Assembly (NCBI RefSeq): GCF_034932065.1
Contig: NZ_JAYGHP010000006.1
Span: 62,001-126,000 of the forward strand
Source of the DNA: Crocosphaera sp. UHCC 0190
GTDB lineage: Bacteria; Cyanobacteriota; Cyanobacteriia; Cyanobacteriales; Microcystaceae
Direction of reading: 5' to 3'
DNA: 64,000 nt
The notes beneath the pieces were generated by a model. The model was not told the DNA's origin and made no database searches. It saw nothing but the letters and a program-made list of their open reading frames with translations. A program made the position numbers and the translations under genes. Of the stretch, positions 48,393-56,909 are shown in pieces. Each line of letters opens with the position of its first letter. Within the stretch, counting starts at the first letter, position 1.

Positions 48393-50099
48393 CTACTGTT
48401 GTCCTTGATACACAGTCATTAAACTGCCATCAGCGTTATAAACTTCCACAGATTTTCCCGTCAGTTTACTTATGTTTTGGAGACGATATTCAAAGGTAGA
48501 AAGATGCTTGAGGAGTTCAACTTGAATTTGTAAATTTGCCTCTACTTTTGCTTGTAATGCTAGATTCCAAACTTGTTCTAAATAATGAGAATCTAATTGA
48601 ATTTTAATTAATTCTTCTGTGATTTTATATTGACAAATTTTTTGGGGTTCTAAACACATTGCCTTTAGTTCTGACTGGATTTTTTGATTTTGTATCGATT
48701 TTTTTAATTGATTTTTTGCTCTATTTAAAGACAAAGGATAAGCTGATAATAATGGTTGAGATTGATTCCATTTAAAGGTATTTTGAGGGATTTGTTGAAG
48801 ATAATTGATTGCTCCTTCCCAAGAATTTACTGCTTTTGTCCATTGATTTTTTGTTTCTGATGTTTCTGCTAATTTTGCTTGATTCACAGCTTTTTCGTAG
48901 ACTTTAACTGCATTTTCTTCTTGATTTTTGCGTTTTTCTGCCCTAACTAAATAGGATAAATAGGTTTTGAGAAGGGGACGGGAGGAATCATAGACAGTTG
49001 TCGATGGGGAAATATTTTGGATTTTTTTAATGGCAGTTTTCCAAGTGGCATAAACTAATTGCAAATCTGTTAAGCTTTGGGCAGAGTCTTGACGTTTATT
49101 CGCAATTTCTGCTGCTTCCTTTGCAGCCTTGAGACTGGTTATAGCATTTTTTTCAGAGGTTATTTGCTCAGCGGTTGAGTGAATTTTCTCCTGATATTTT
49201 TGGATTAAATTTTCTGTGATATAACCGAGATATTTATCCTGATTTATCATTTTTATTTTATCTAGAGATTCTTGCCAAAGTCTAGCGATTTTTTGTAGCT
49301 CAGACATAGGTAAAGGAGATTTCTTATAGAGTAATATAGCTTGCTTTTCAAGGTCTTTTGCTTCTAGAATTAAAGTAATATTACTAATAGTTTGCTGATA
49401 GTTTTGTTCTAACTGAGAGGCCTCTGAATAATAACTTGACCACCAAGGGACTGCCCGTAATAGGTTAACAGATTCACTCAAGTTTTGTTTGACCTTTAAA
49501 AGAGCCGTATCTGCTGAAGAAGTTATCAATAAATTCAAAGGTTTTTGAGCAATAGTTTCAGCTTGACTAATAATTTGACAGTTATCAAATAAGCAAGGAC
49601 GGGTCAAAATATAAACCGTACTTAACATCAAGAAACTGCCCATACTTCCCCCAATTAATAACCATAATAACTGATGAGACTTAAAATTAATAATCGTTGT
49701 ATTTTTAAGTTTTAATAACCAGGATTTTGCTAAAGTTTTAGATTTCTTCCAAAAAATCTGAGTGTCTTTATTGAAAATCTGCCCAGACAACAAGTCAAAA
49801 AAGCTCGGAGTAAAAGACTGTTCTAATTGGCAATATTCGCCATTAACTAAATAAAAAATTTCTACAAAATAGGCTTGAGATAGATTTTCTGCGGCTAAAA
49901 TTTTGTCAATAAAAATTTCTATTTTTTGAATATTAAGATCAGAATTATTAGGATATTCAATGAGAATAATTAATAATTCTCCTAAAAAACACTTAACTTC
50001 TAGCGGTTCAGGAGATAAACCAGATCTTTGTAACTGGTTAATTAATAACCCTTCTAAGGCTTCTAATCTGGTTGTATTTGGAACAACAGTCATCATCAT
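48393..50099 (-). CDS. membrane protein with long coiled coil, unknown function
   Basis: 568 aa. Residues 1-130 form a soluble N-terminal domain, one transmembrane helix is at about 140-165 (LLWLLIGGSMGSFLMLSTVYIL), and the rest is a charged helical region with regular tryptophans (WQESLDKIKMIN, WKTAIKKIQNIS, WTKAVNSWEGAINYLQQI) resembling three degenerate ~100-residue repeats. Last residues MTVYQGQQ. No known domain. Probably bitopic, with the coiled coil outside. It lies upstream of nothing identifiable and 95 bp downstream of the TolB-like lipoprotein gene on the same strand. Confidence 0.75.
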   Translation of the reverse strand: MMMTVVPNTTRLEALEGLLINQLQRSGLSPEPLEVKCFLGELLIILIEYPNNSDLNIQKIEIFIDKILAAENLSQAYFVEIFYLVNGEYCQLEQSFTPSFFDLLSGQIFNKDTQIFWKKSKTLAKSWLLKLKNTTIINFKSHQLLWLLIGGSMGSFLMLSTVYILTRPCLFDNCQIISQAETIAQKPLNLLITSSADTALLKVKQNLSESVNLLRAVPWWSSYYSEASQLEQNYQQTISNITLILEAKDLEKQAILLYKKSPLPMSELQKIARLWQESLDKIKMINQDKYLGYITENLIQKYQEKIHSTAEQITSEKNAITSLKAAKEAAEIANKRQDSAQSLTDLQLVYATWKTAIKKIQNISPSTTVYDSSRPLLKTYLSYLVRAEKRKNQEENAVKVYEKAVNQAKLAETSETKNQWTKAVNSWEGAINYLQQIPQNTFKWNQSQPLLSAYPLSLNRAKNQLKKSIQNQKIQSELKAMCLEPQKICQYKITEELIKIQLDSHYLEQVWNLALQAKVEANLQIQVELLKHLSTFEYRLQNISKLTGKSVEVYNADGSLMTVYQGQQ

Positions 50100-50194
50100 C
50101 GCTTTTCCCCATCACCCAATTCTCCCATCGTAAGCTAAGGAGACATTTATGTCATTCCTATTACTAATTTTAGGGACTCAAAAATAAAATCTAA

Positions 50195-50704
50195 TTAAGG
50201 ACTTACCTCGACATTCCGTTCAACGATCGCAATATTCCATTCTCCTAATTGACTGGTTTGGAAAGCAACTTTACTCCCGTCCCCCGTAATGGTTGGTTGT
50301 CTGACGGAACCCCGAACATTAGCACTAAGCAATTCTGAACGTTGTTTCAGGCGATCATAAACCATAATATCCGGTTTACCCCGTTCTGTGGAAACGTAAG
50401 CGAGATAGCGTCCATCTGCACTTAATGCGGGTTGATCTTGACTAGAGTCTCGACGGTTAAGGTTAGGAAGAGAAACCAAACGACGCTGTTCTAGGTCAAA
50501 AAGATAGATGTCTCGATGACCCAAACGCTCTGAAGCAAAGGCCAAATATCGTCCATCACCACTATAAGCAGGATATTCTTCAGGAGACTTGCTATTAAGT
50601 CCACCTGTAGGAATTTGTGGGGTAATTAATAAAGGGTGATTACATCCAGTTAAAATAATGCCTAGGAATAGGATCACCGAGAAAGGGACACGAAGTGAGA
50701 ACAT
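50195..50704 (-). CDS. TolB-like beta-propeller lipoprotein
   Basis: 169 aa. A lipobox (ILTGC) after a signal segment shows lipid anchoring. Two or three WD40-like/PD40 strands follow: YPAYSGDGRYLAFASERLGHRDIYLFDL, QPALSADGRYLAYVSTERGKPDIMVYD, PTITGDGSKVAFQTSQLGEWNIAIVE. TolB proteins have a longer propeller; here only about three blades are seen, so it is a short relative whose full propeller may form by oligomerisation. ATG start at 50704. Confidence 0.8.
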   Translation of the reverse strand: MFSLRVPFSVILFLGIILTGCNHPLLITPQIPTGGLNSKSPEEYPAYSGDGRYLAFASERLGHRDIYLFDLEQRRLVSLPNLNRRDSSQDQPALSADGRYLAYVSTERGKPDIMVYDRLKQRSELLSANVRGSVRQPTITGDGSKVAFQTSQLGEWNIAIVERNVEVSP

Positions 50705-50728
50705 CCGTTAAAAATCAAAGAAAACAAA

Positions 50729-50749
50729 AGGCATCTGTAGTAGATGCCT
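50729..50749 (-). terminator. psbK terminator
   Basis: Stem AGGCATCT and AGATGCCT with a five-base loop (GTAGT). On the minus strand it is followed by TTTTGTTTTC. It lies 26 bases past the psbK stop. Confidence 0.85.
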
Positions 50750-50774
50750 CTAGCTTGTCGAAATATTCAAGAAT

Positions 50775-50912
50775 TTACTTGAAACCGACGGCAGCTTGCC
50801 AAACGAAGGCCAAGGCCAAGAAGAAAAGGGGAATGGTAGGGAGAACATCTACCAAGGGATCAAAAATTTGATAAGCTTCGGGCAATTTTGCTAATAATAA
50901 GGCTGCTTCCAT
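50775..50912 (-). CDS. psbK: photosystem II reaction center protein K
   Basis: 45 codons on the minus strand, ATG 50912 to TAA 50777. [20 protein letters not shown] leads into [18 protein letters not shown] and QAAVGFK, which is diagnostic of PsbK: a short propeptide ending near LPEAY, then a single thylakoid membrane helix. PsbK binds near PsbZ in photosystem II and helps hold plastoquinone and carotenoids. Transcribed alone, divergently from lgt 92 bp away, and followed by its own terminator. Confidence 0.97.
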   Translation of the reverse strand: MEAALLLAKLPEAYQIFDPLVDVLPTIPLFFLALAFVWQAAVGFK

Positions 50913-51003
50913 ATTTTTATGAACCTTTCCAACGCTTTTTTGTTATGGATCACTGAACATCCTACCATAAGTTGAAGCATCTTCTCACAGATCAAGAAGG
51001 TTC

Positions 51004-51906
51004 ATGATACAGTTAAGACAAATTAACTTGTATCCTAATCTGATGTTATTAGCTGAACTGCGATCGCCTATGCTATTAGGGTTTCAGTTTCAATCTCCTG
51101 GCCCGATTTTATTTGAAGTAGGGCCCTTTGCTATTCGTTGGTATGGCTTTTTAATTGCTTCTGCGGTATTAATTGGGGTAACGTTATCACAATGGTTGGC
51201 AAAACGTCGCCAGGTAAATCCTGATTTGATTGGCGATTTAGCCATTTGGTTAGTCTTAGGGGCGATTCCCTGCGCTAGACTTTATTATGTAATTTTTCAA
51301 TGGCAAGAATACGCCCAACGTCCAGGGGATATCGTCGCTATTTGGAAGGGAGGAATTGCCATTCATGGGGCGATTATTGGGGGAACTTTAGCGGCGTTAA
51401 TTTTTGCTCGTTTAAATAAGGTTTCTATCTGGCAATTGACGGATTTAGTGGTTCCCTCTTTGGCCTTAGGTCAAACCATCGGTAGATGGGGAAATTTCTT
51501 TAATTCAGAGGCCTTTGGTGCGCCGACTAATTTACCTTGGAAGCTTTATATTCCGGTCAGTAATCGTCCGGTTGAGTATCTTGCTTATGAATATTTTCAT
51601 CCGACTTTTTTATATGAATCTTTCTGGAATCTCTTAGTCTTTTGCATTTTATTAAGCTTATTTTTTTGGGGTTTAAAGCAGCAAAATTCTTTGAAACTTG
51701 GGACATTATCTTTAGTTTATTTAATTGCCTATAGTTGTGGTAGAGTTTGGATAGAAGGATTAAGAACTGATAGTTTAATGTTGGGGCCATTAAGAATTGC
51801 CCAAGTGATTAGTTTGGTGATGATTGGGTTAGGCATTTGGGGGTTATTTTGGTTGTATCAGCTTAAAAAACCTTTGCCTGATGTCGTTTCTACAGGTGAT
51901 AATTAA
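51004..51906 (+). CDS. lgt: prolipoprotein diacylglyceryl transferase
   Basis: 300 aa. It attaches diacylglycerol to the lipobox Cys, the first step of lipoprotein maturation, in the inner membrane. Seven helices; the signature [13 protein letters not shown], an essential His at the [10 protein letters not shown] segment and a C-terminal [14 protein letters not shown] are present. It starts at ATG 51004 with AAGG upstream; a later ATG (51043) would also fit. Lipoproteins in the window include PsbQ and the TolB-like protein. Confidence 0.95.
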   Translation: MIQLRQINLYPNLMLLAELRSPMLLGFQFQSPGPILFEVGPFAIRWYGFLIASAVLIGVTLSQWLAKRRQVNPDLIGDLAIWLVLGAIPCARLYYVIFQWQEYAQRPGDIVAIWKGGIAIHGAIIGGTLAALIFARLNKVSIWQLTDLVVPSLALGQTIGRWGNFFNSEAFGAPTNLPWKLYIPVSNRPVEYLAYEYFHPTFLYESFWNLLVFCILLSLFFWGLKQQNSLKLGTLSLVYLIAYSCGRVWIEGLRTDSLMLGPLRIAQVISLVMIGLGIWGLFWLYQLKKPLPDVVSTGDN

Positions 51907-51940
51907 ATGAATTTTACTTTAGATAAGCTTTTACATCTTC

Positions 51941-51954
51941 AATACTATAGTATT
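51941..51954. repeat. 14-bp palindrome between lgt and the GT39 gene
   Basis: AATACTATAGTATT is perfectly self-complementary. It lies 35 bases past lgt and about 88 bases before the next gene. Possible operator; not conserved with others here. Confidence 0.25.
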
Positions 51955-52041
51955 CAAAATCATTGTGTAAACTCTATTGATAGAATTGTGCTTTTTCTTA
52001 TGTACTAGAAACCTAAGTTATTAAGAGGATACTGATTAATC

Positions 52042-53631
52042 ATGAATACGTTGTCAAAACAACCTTTTAAACTGATTATTATTTTAATAATTGTAGTAGG
52101 GGTTGCTATTAGATTAGTTAATCTAGAGCAAAAAGTTTACTGGAAAGATGAGGTTTTCACCTCTTTAAGAGTATCTGGTTATACAGAAGAAGACGTTAAC
52201 AAAAAACTTTATACTGGTAAAACTTTGAGTTTAGAAGATTTACATAAATATCAACAAACAACGTTATTTAATAATCCAATTGGTACAGTTTATGGTTTAG
52301 CAAAGGAAGAAGCACAGTTACCGCCTTTGTATTTTTTAATCGTTAAGTTATGGGTCAGTCTATTTGGTAATTCAGTCACGGTTACTAGATCTATTTCTGC
52401 TATATTGAGCATTATTTCTTGCTTGATTATTTATTTATTATGTCGAGAATTATTTGATTTTAAAATGGTGGCATGGGTTGGGATGGCTTTATTTGCTGTC
52501 TCTCCTTTTCATATTATTTATTCTCAAGTTGCTAGACCTTATAGTTTATGGTTATTAACCAGCTTACTATCGAGTTGGCTGGTTTTACGAGCATTAAAAA
52601 TTAATCATAAAACTAATTGGGGTATGTATACTTTTAGCATTATGATGGGACTTTATACTTCTCCTTTTTCTTTATTTTTAAACCTTGGTCAAGGAGTTTA
52701 TATATTTTCACAAGAAAGGTTTAAATTCAACCAAATTGTTAAAAAATACTTAATATCTTTTGTGATTGGAATATTGGGATTTTCCCCTTGGTTATTAATT
52801 ATTGTTTTAAGATATCATCAAATTAAGGGAAGAACTAACTGGTCTAGTTATAGTTATTCTAATGGAATCCCTGAATTAGTCTTTAATTGGCTTCGTAATA
52901 TTACTCGTCTTTTTGTTGATTTTGATCAACTAAATGGAGGTTTTACATATATATATCAACATCCCTTTCTCTATTTAGTTTTTTTTATTCCTATAACCTT
53001 TTTAGTTGGGTATTCAATTTATTTTCTGTGTCGTAATACCCCAAAATCAACTTGGCTATTTATTATATTATGGATTGCTAGTACCGCTTTTCCTTTGATG
53101 TTAGCTGACATGATTCTTGGGGGAAAACGATCAGGAACAGCGAGATATCTGTTACCTTCTTATTTAGGATTTCAAATAGCTACTGCATATTTTTTGGCCA
53201 CCCAAACCGTTAATTCTTCCATAGTTTGGAAACAGAAACTATGGCAAAGTATAACCGTTTTTCTCTGTTGTATAGGTTTGTTCTCATCAATCTATATCTC
53301 CCCTAAGTCATTTTGGTGGAGTAATGATCCCTCTCGCTATTTACAGAACCCTGAAGTTGTTCAAATAATTAATAAAAATCCTAATTCTTTAGTTATTAGT
53401 GATGCAATTTGGGATGAAGTAATGACCTTAAGCTATAGTCTTTCTCCTGAGATTAAATATCAATTAGTAAAGTCATCTAAAACAGCAAAAACTCCTGATA
53501 ATTTTAGTAATTACTTTCTATATAAACCTTCTCAAAATTTACAAAAGCAATTCCAGGAAAATCCTAACTATAGAATAAAACCTAGTTATCAATCAGATGA
53601 TCCTTGGCTTTGGGAAATCGAGAAAAAATAG
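52042..53631 (+). CDS. GT39-type membrane glycosyltransferase
   Basis: 529 aa with about ten transmembrane helices. The N-terminus VVGVAIRLVNLEQKVYWKDEVFTSLRVSGYT contains the acidic WKDE motif shared by ArnT/PMT-type enzymes that use lipid-linked sugars (first periplasmic loop). Other family features are SPFHIIYSQVARPYSLWLL (SQEARPYS-like motif) and SGTARYLLPS. The product transfers a sugar to a lipid or protein outside the membrane; acceptor unknown. The stop overlaps a bidirectional terminator shared with the convergent propeller gene. Confidence 0.85.
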   Translation: MNTLSKQPFKLIIILIIVVGVAIRLVNLEQKVYWKDEVFTSLRVSGYTEEDVNKKLYTGKTLSLEDLHKYQQTTLFNNPIGTVYGLAKEEAQLPPLYFLIVKLWVSLFGNSVTVTRSISAILSIISCLIIYLLCRELFDFKMVAWVGMALFAVSPFHIIYSQVARPYSLWLLTSLLSSWLVLRALKINHKTNWGMYTFSIMMGLYTSPFSLFLNLGQGVYIFSQERFKFNQIVKKYLISFVIGILGFSPWLLIIVLRYHQIKGRTNWSSYSYSNGIPELVFNWLRNITRLFVDFDQLNGGFTYIYQHPFLYLVFFIPITFLVGYSIYFLCRNTPKSTWLFIILWIASTAFPLMLADMILGGKRSGTARYLLPSYLGFQIATAYFLATQTVNSSIVWKQKLWQSITVFLCCIGLFSSIYISPKSFWWSNDPSRYLQNPEVVQIINKNPNSLVISDAIWDEVMTLSYSLSPEIKYQLVKSSKTAKTPDNFSNYFLYKPSQNLQKQFQENPNYRIKPSYQSDDPWLWEIEKK

Positions 53632-53658
53632 ACAGTTAAGAATTAATTCTAGCTGTCT
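53630..53658. terminator. bidirectional terminator between GT39 and propeller genes
   Basis: Outer arms AGACAG and CTGTCT, inner AGAATT and AATTCT. It spans the spacer between stops at 53631 and 53671, with a short T-run on each side. Confidence 0.6.
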
Positions 53659-53670
53659 TCTTAAAAACTA

Positions 53671-56025
53671 TCAGTATAGGAGTAAAATGGCAATCAAAAA
53701 GATAATAGCCGTACTAACGACTTTAATGGGTAATAGATAGGCTCTCAGTTGTTCAATTAACTTTAGGTATCCTAAAAGTAAGTAGCTAATCCCTGCGATG
53801 AAGACAGCAATGATTAACTTAAAGACATTGGTGCGATCGGTATAAATAAGAAACTGTAAATTGTTAATATCATCAAACAGAGTCCTTTTAGCTGGTGGAA
53901 TTGAAATCGTATTCCAAGTATTACCACCGTCTGTAGATTGATAGATTTCAGCTTCAGCAGATCCAAACCCATAAATTGTCTTATCAACCCCATAAGTCGG
54001 AGAAAATTGAATGGGAACAGAGGCCGAAGGAACGGTATCAATTCTTGATAAATAAATTTTATCTTCTCCAACTGGGGTAAAAGTTTTACCATCGTCAACG
54101 GTTTTAAAGGTTCCTTTTCCTTGAAGCGTTACTATAAAAGTCTGATCATTTTTGTAATTTGGTGAGATAGCGACAGCAGGAATTAAATCATTTCCTCCAT
54201 AGGGTAAACTGTTTAATTTATTCCATGTTTTACCCGCATCTTTTGTGATAAAAACCCCTTGATTACTTCCTGCAATTAAGGTTTTATCTTCTTTATAATT
54301 AGGGGAAATCCCTAAACCCCACCAAACGAGATCTTTTAACGGGAGATTTTGTGTTTTAGATGTCCAAGTTTTTCCTTGATCAACACTCTGATAAATGCCA
54401 TTAAAACCAGAGAAGTAAAGGGTTTTATCGGTTGAAAAATCAGGAGAAACCAACAAAGATGTAATCCTGGTGTCTAATTGTTTTAAAATAGAAAAATTAT
54501 CTCCTCTATCGGTTGATTGATAAAGAGTTCCTGCATTGGTCGCAACATAAACGATTTTATCTGAACTAAGATCAGGAGAAGGAGCAAGAAATGTTCCTCT
54601 AACAAAGGTCTTCGGTACCTCTTGAAGATTAATAATTTTCCAATTTTTACCTTGATCAGATGATTTGACAATGTAGTCTCTTAAAAGTCCTAAAAATAGT
54701 GTTTTATCTTCTGCATAATTAGGAGAAAATGCGATATCAAAAAAGCGTCTCGGATCATCGACAGGAACCTTTAAACTTTTGGTAAAACGAGGCAACTCTA
54801 ATCCATTTTTCATGGCAACCCATGTCTTGCCCGCATCATAGCTAATGTGGGCTGTTCCCACATAGTCAATAATTGCAAGGGTTGAATCTTTATTATAGTT
54901 AGGTGAGACGGCAATTCCAATCACAATGTGAGGGGATAAACTATTACTTTCTTGCCACGTTTCACCTCCATTAGTTGATTTGAATAAGCCATTAAATCCC
55001 GCTAAAAACAAGGTTTTATCTTGTGCAAAATTGCTAGAAATTCTAATTTCATTAAAATGGGGTGCGCTAAATTGTTTCTCATCAGCTTGATAAGATTTTG
55101 TCAATCCTTCGCTATGTTTTTTCCAAGTTTTTCCCCCATCCTGTGACCGAAATATTCCTTGATTCCAAGTGGAAATGAATAGGGTTGAATCTGTTTTATA
55201 ATTGGGAGAAAAGGCAATGTCTCGAATGAGTTTATCTGATAGGTTTTGAGCTTGATCTACAAGGGAAAGTTGACCGTCAATTACTTTAAATAATCCTTGG
55301 TTTTCTGTGCCGATGAACATTGTTTTATCTGTCGTAAATTGGGGAGAAACGAAAACAGACGTTATCGGGACATTATTTTCAAATGTTAGGAATCTTTCCC
55401 AAGTTTTGCCTCCATCTTTAGATGTTTTTAAGTTACCAGAGTTATCTCCAATAAAAATCGTATTTTCTTGATCGTTAACAAAAGATATGGTGGTTATTTT
55501 AGTTTGATTTTTATTATCTAAAATTGGTATCCAAGTTTTTCCGCCGTCATCAGTTTTATAAACAGCTTGGTTACTATCCGCCGCTAAAACAACCTGATCT
55601 GAATAGGGAGAAATTGCTAGTAAATCAATTTTCGTTTTGGCTAAATCAAATCCATTATTGACCTTTTCCCAAGATTGACCCCCATCTTGAGATTTATAGA
55701 TACCACCATATAAAGAAGAAGTAAATAGAACATTGTCATTTTGAGAAGATATACTAAGGGCGACTAAATTATCAAAATTATCTAACCCTTTCCATAATCT
55801 TTCCCAACTGTTTCCCCCATCTTGGGACTTAAATAAATTACCTCTAACAATGATAAATAAGGTTTGATTTTTGTCATAATTAGGAGATAATTCTAATTGA
55901 TCAACCACATCATGAGGACGATGGGCAAAAACAGAAGGAATGTGAATTAAGGAACCATATATACTGAAGCTGACAACGATAAAAAACAGGAAAAAACGCC
56001 GAAGGAAACGATTAAAATGAAGCAT
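53671..56025 (-). CDS. large Asp-box (Ycf48/sortilin-like) propeller protein
   Basis: 784 aa. Signal peptide or anchor at 1-35 (FFLFFIVVSFSIYGSLIHIPSVFA). Then about 13 Asp-box motifs (S-x-D-x-G-x-T-W: SQDGGNSWERLW, SQDGGQSWEKV, TDDGGKTWIPI, SQDGGKTWKKH, STNGGETWQES and so on), each with an FSPNYxxDKTLF strand, giving one large or two beta-propellers. The C-terminus has two hydrophobic helices (LIIAVFIAGISYLLLGYL, VVSTAIIFLIAILLLY) so it is a membrane-anchored periplasmic protein. Ycf48-like and VPS10/sortilin domains share these repeats. Function unknown; possibly assembly or glycan binding. Confidence 0.85.
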   Translation of the reverse strand: MLHFNRFLRRFFLFFIVVSFSIYGSLIHIPSVFAHRPHDVVDQLELSPNYDKNQTLFIIVRGNLFKSQDGGNSWERLWKGLDNFDNLVALSISSQNDNVLFTSSLYGGIYKSQDGGQSWEKVNNGFDLAKTKIDLLAISPYSDQVVLAADSNQAVYKTDDGGKTWIPILDNKNQTKITTISFVNDQENTIFIGDNSGNLKTSKDGGKTWERFLTFENNVPITSVFVSPQFTTDKTMFIGTENQGLFKVIDGQLSLVDQAQNLSDKLIRDIAFSPNYKTDSTLFISTWNQGIFRSQDGGKTWKKHSEGLTKSYQADEKQFSAPHFNEIRISSNFAQDKTLFLAGFNGLFKSTNGGETWQESNSLSPHIVIGIAVSPNYNKDSTLAIIDYVGTAHISYDAGKTWVAMKNGLELPRFTKSLKVPVDDPRRFFDIAFSPNYAEDKTLFLGLLRDYIVKSSDQGKNWKIINLQEVPKTFVRGTFLAPSPDLSSDKIVYVATNAGTLYQSTDRGDNFSILKQLDTRITSLLVSPDFSTDKTLYFSGFNGIYQSVDQGKTWTSKTQNLPLKDLVWWGLGISPNYKEDKTLIAGSNQGVFITKDAGKTWNKLNSLPYGGNDLIPAVAISPNYKNDQTFIVTLQGKGTFKTVDDGKTFTPVGEDKIYLSRIDTVPSASVPIQFSPTYGVDKTIYGFGSAEAEIYQSTDGGNTWNTISIPPAKRTLFDDINNLQFLIYTDRTNVFKLIIAVFIAGISYLLLGYLKLIEQLRAYLLPIKVVSTAIIFLIAILLLY

Positions 56026-56075
56026 AATATTAAACTTACATAAAATAGGGCAATTGACCTATTAAGCTGCCAATT

Positions 56076-56774
56076 TCATGGTTTCATCTTTTTTAATATT
56101 TGGCAAATGTCCAAGATAGCCTGACGAACCATTAATTCTGATTCTTTGCTTAACATCAAGGAAAAATATTCCCATAATTGTCTAATTTGCGTAGAATTTA
56201 ATTGCTGTTTTTCTAAGAGATTAGAGAGATTTCGCACAGCAATTAATCGTTTTAAGGCATCGGCATCAGTTAAGGCTGATATCCATTGATGATATTGATT
56301 TTCTTGGTTTTTTATTTGAACATAAAAAATTTGCCAGCCTAATAATCCTAGGGTTAATAGGGTTCCTAAACCTTGTAAAATTAACCCGGTGGCTAACCAG
56401 CGATTTTGCGCCTCAGACCAAAGAGAAATGGCTATATAGCTACCCATAACCGCTAAACTACCACTTCCCACAGCGATAGCTAACTTACCCTGAGAACTTT
56501 TGACAAACTCCCGCCAATGATACCAACGACGTTGCCAGTTCCACTCTTGGAGTTGATACATAAATACCATTAAACCAATGCCAGTGGTGGTGGCTAAAAC
56601 CAGTTTCCAGTTCCACGCCAACATTAAAGTTGCACCTGTTGACCCCAATAACCAGCGACCAATTTTATACAGTTTTTTTTGGGTAAGAAGATTGATGACT
56701 CCAGATTTGAAGCGAGTCAGAGAGGAGTCTGAAAGGAAGTGAGGGACTTGTTTAGACCGGAATGAAACTTGCAT
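56076..56774 (-). CDS. cyanobacterial membrane protein with armadillo-like tail
   Basis: 232 aa. Three to four hydrophobic segments (about 43-62, 63-75, 97-118 and 123-147) are followed by a helical cytoplasmic region (WISALTDADALKRLIAVRNLSNLLEKQQLNSTQIRQLWEYFSLMLSKESELMVRQAILDICQIL), which has the look of one or two armadillo/HEAT-like repeats. Function unknown. ATG start at 56774, divergent from the CCA gene by about 135 bp. Confidence 0.7.
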   Translation of the reverse strand: MQVSFRSKQVPHFLSDSSLTRFKSGVINLLTQKKLYKIGRWLLGSTGATLMLAWNWKLVLATTTGIGLMVFMYQLQEWNWQRRWYHWREFVKSSQGKLAIAVGSGSLAVMGSYIAISLWSEAQNRWLATGLILQGLGTLLTLGLLGWQIFYVQIKNQENQYHQWISALTDADALKRLIAVRNLSNLLEKQQLNSTQIRQLWEYFSLMLSKESELMVRQAILDICQILKKMKP

Positions 56775-56909
56775 TACCGAGGGTGCCTAATAAACGTATG
56801 CTGATTTTTACTATATCGCTATTCTGTAGAATTACGGATAAGATATTACGAAGGTTTGACATAGGGCTTTATATAATTAAAGCAGCGATCGCATAGCATA
56901 GACTTCAAA

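Noticed and set aside
56853-56876. TTGACA and TATAAT upstream of the DHH-CBS-CCA gene as a sigma-70 promoter
   Set aside because: The two hexamers are only about 10 bases apart, too close for a promoter.
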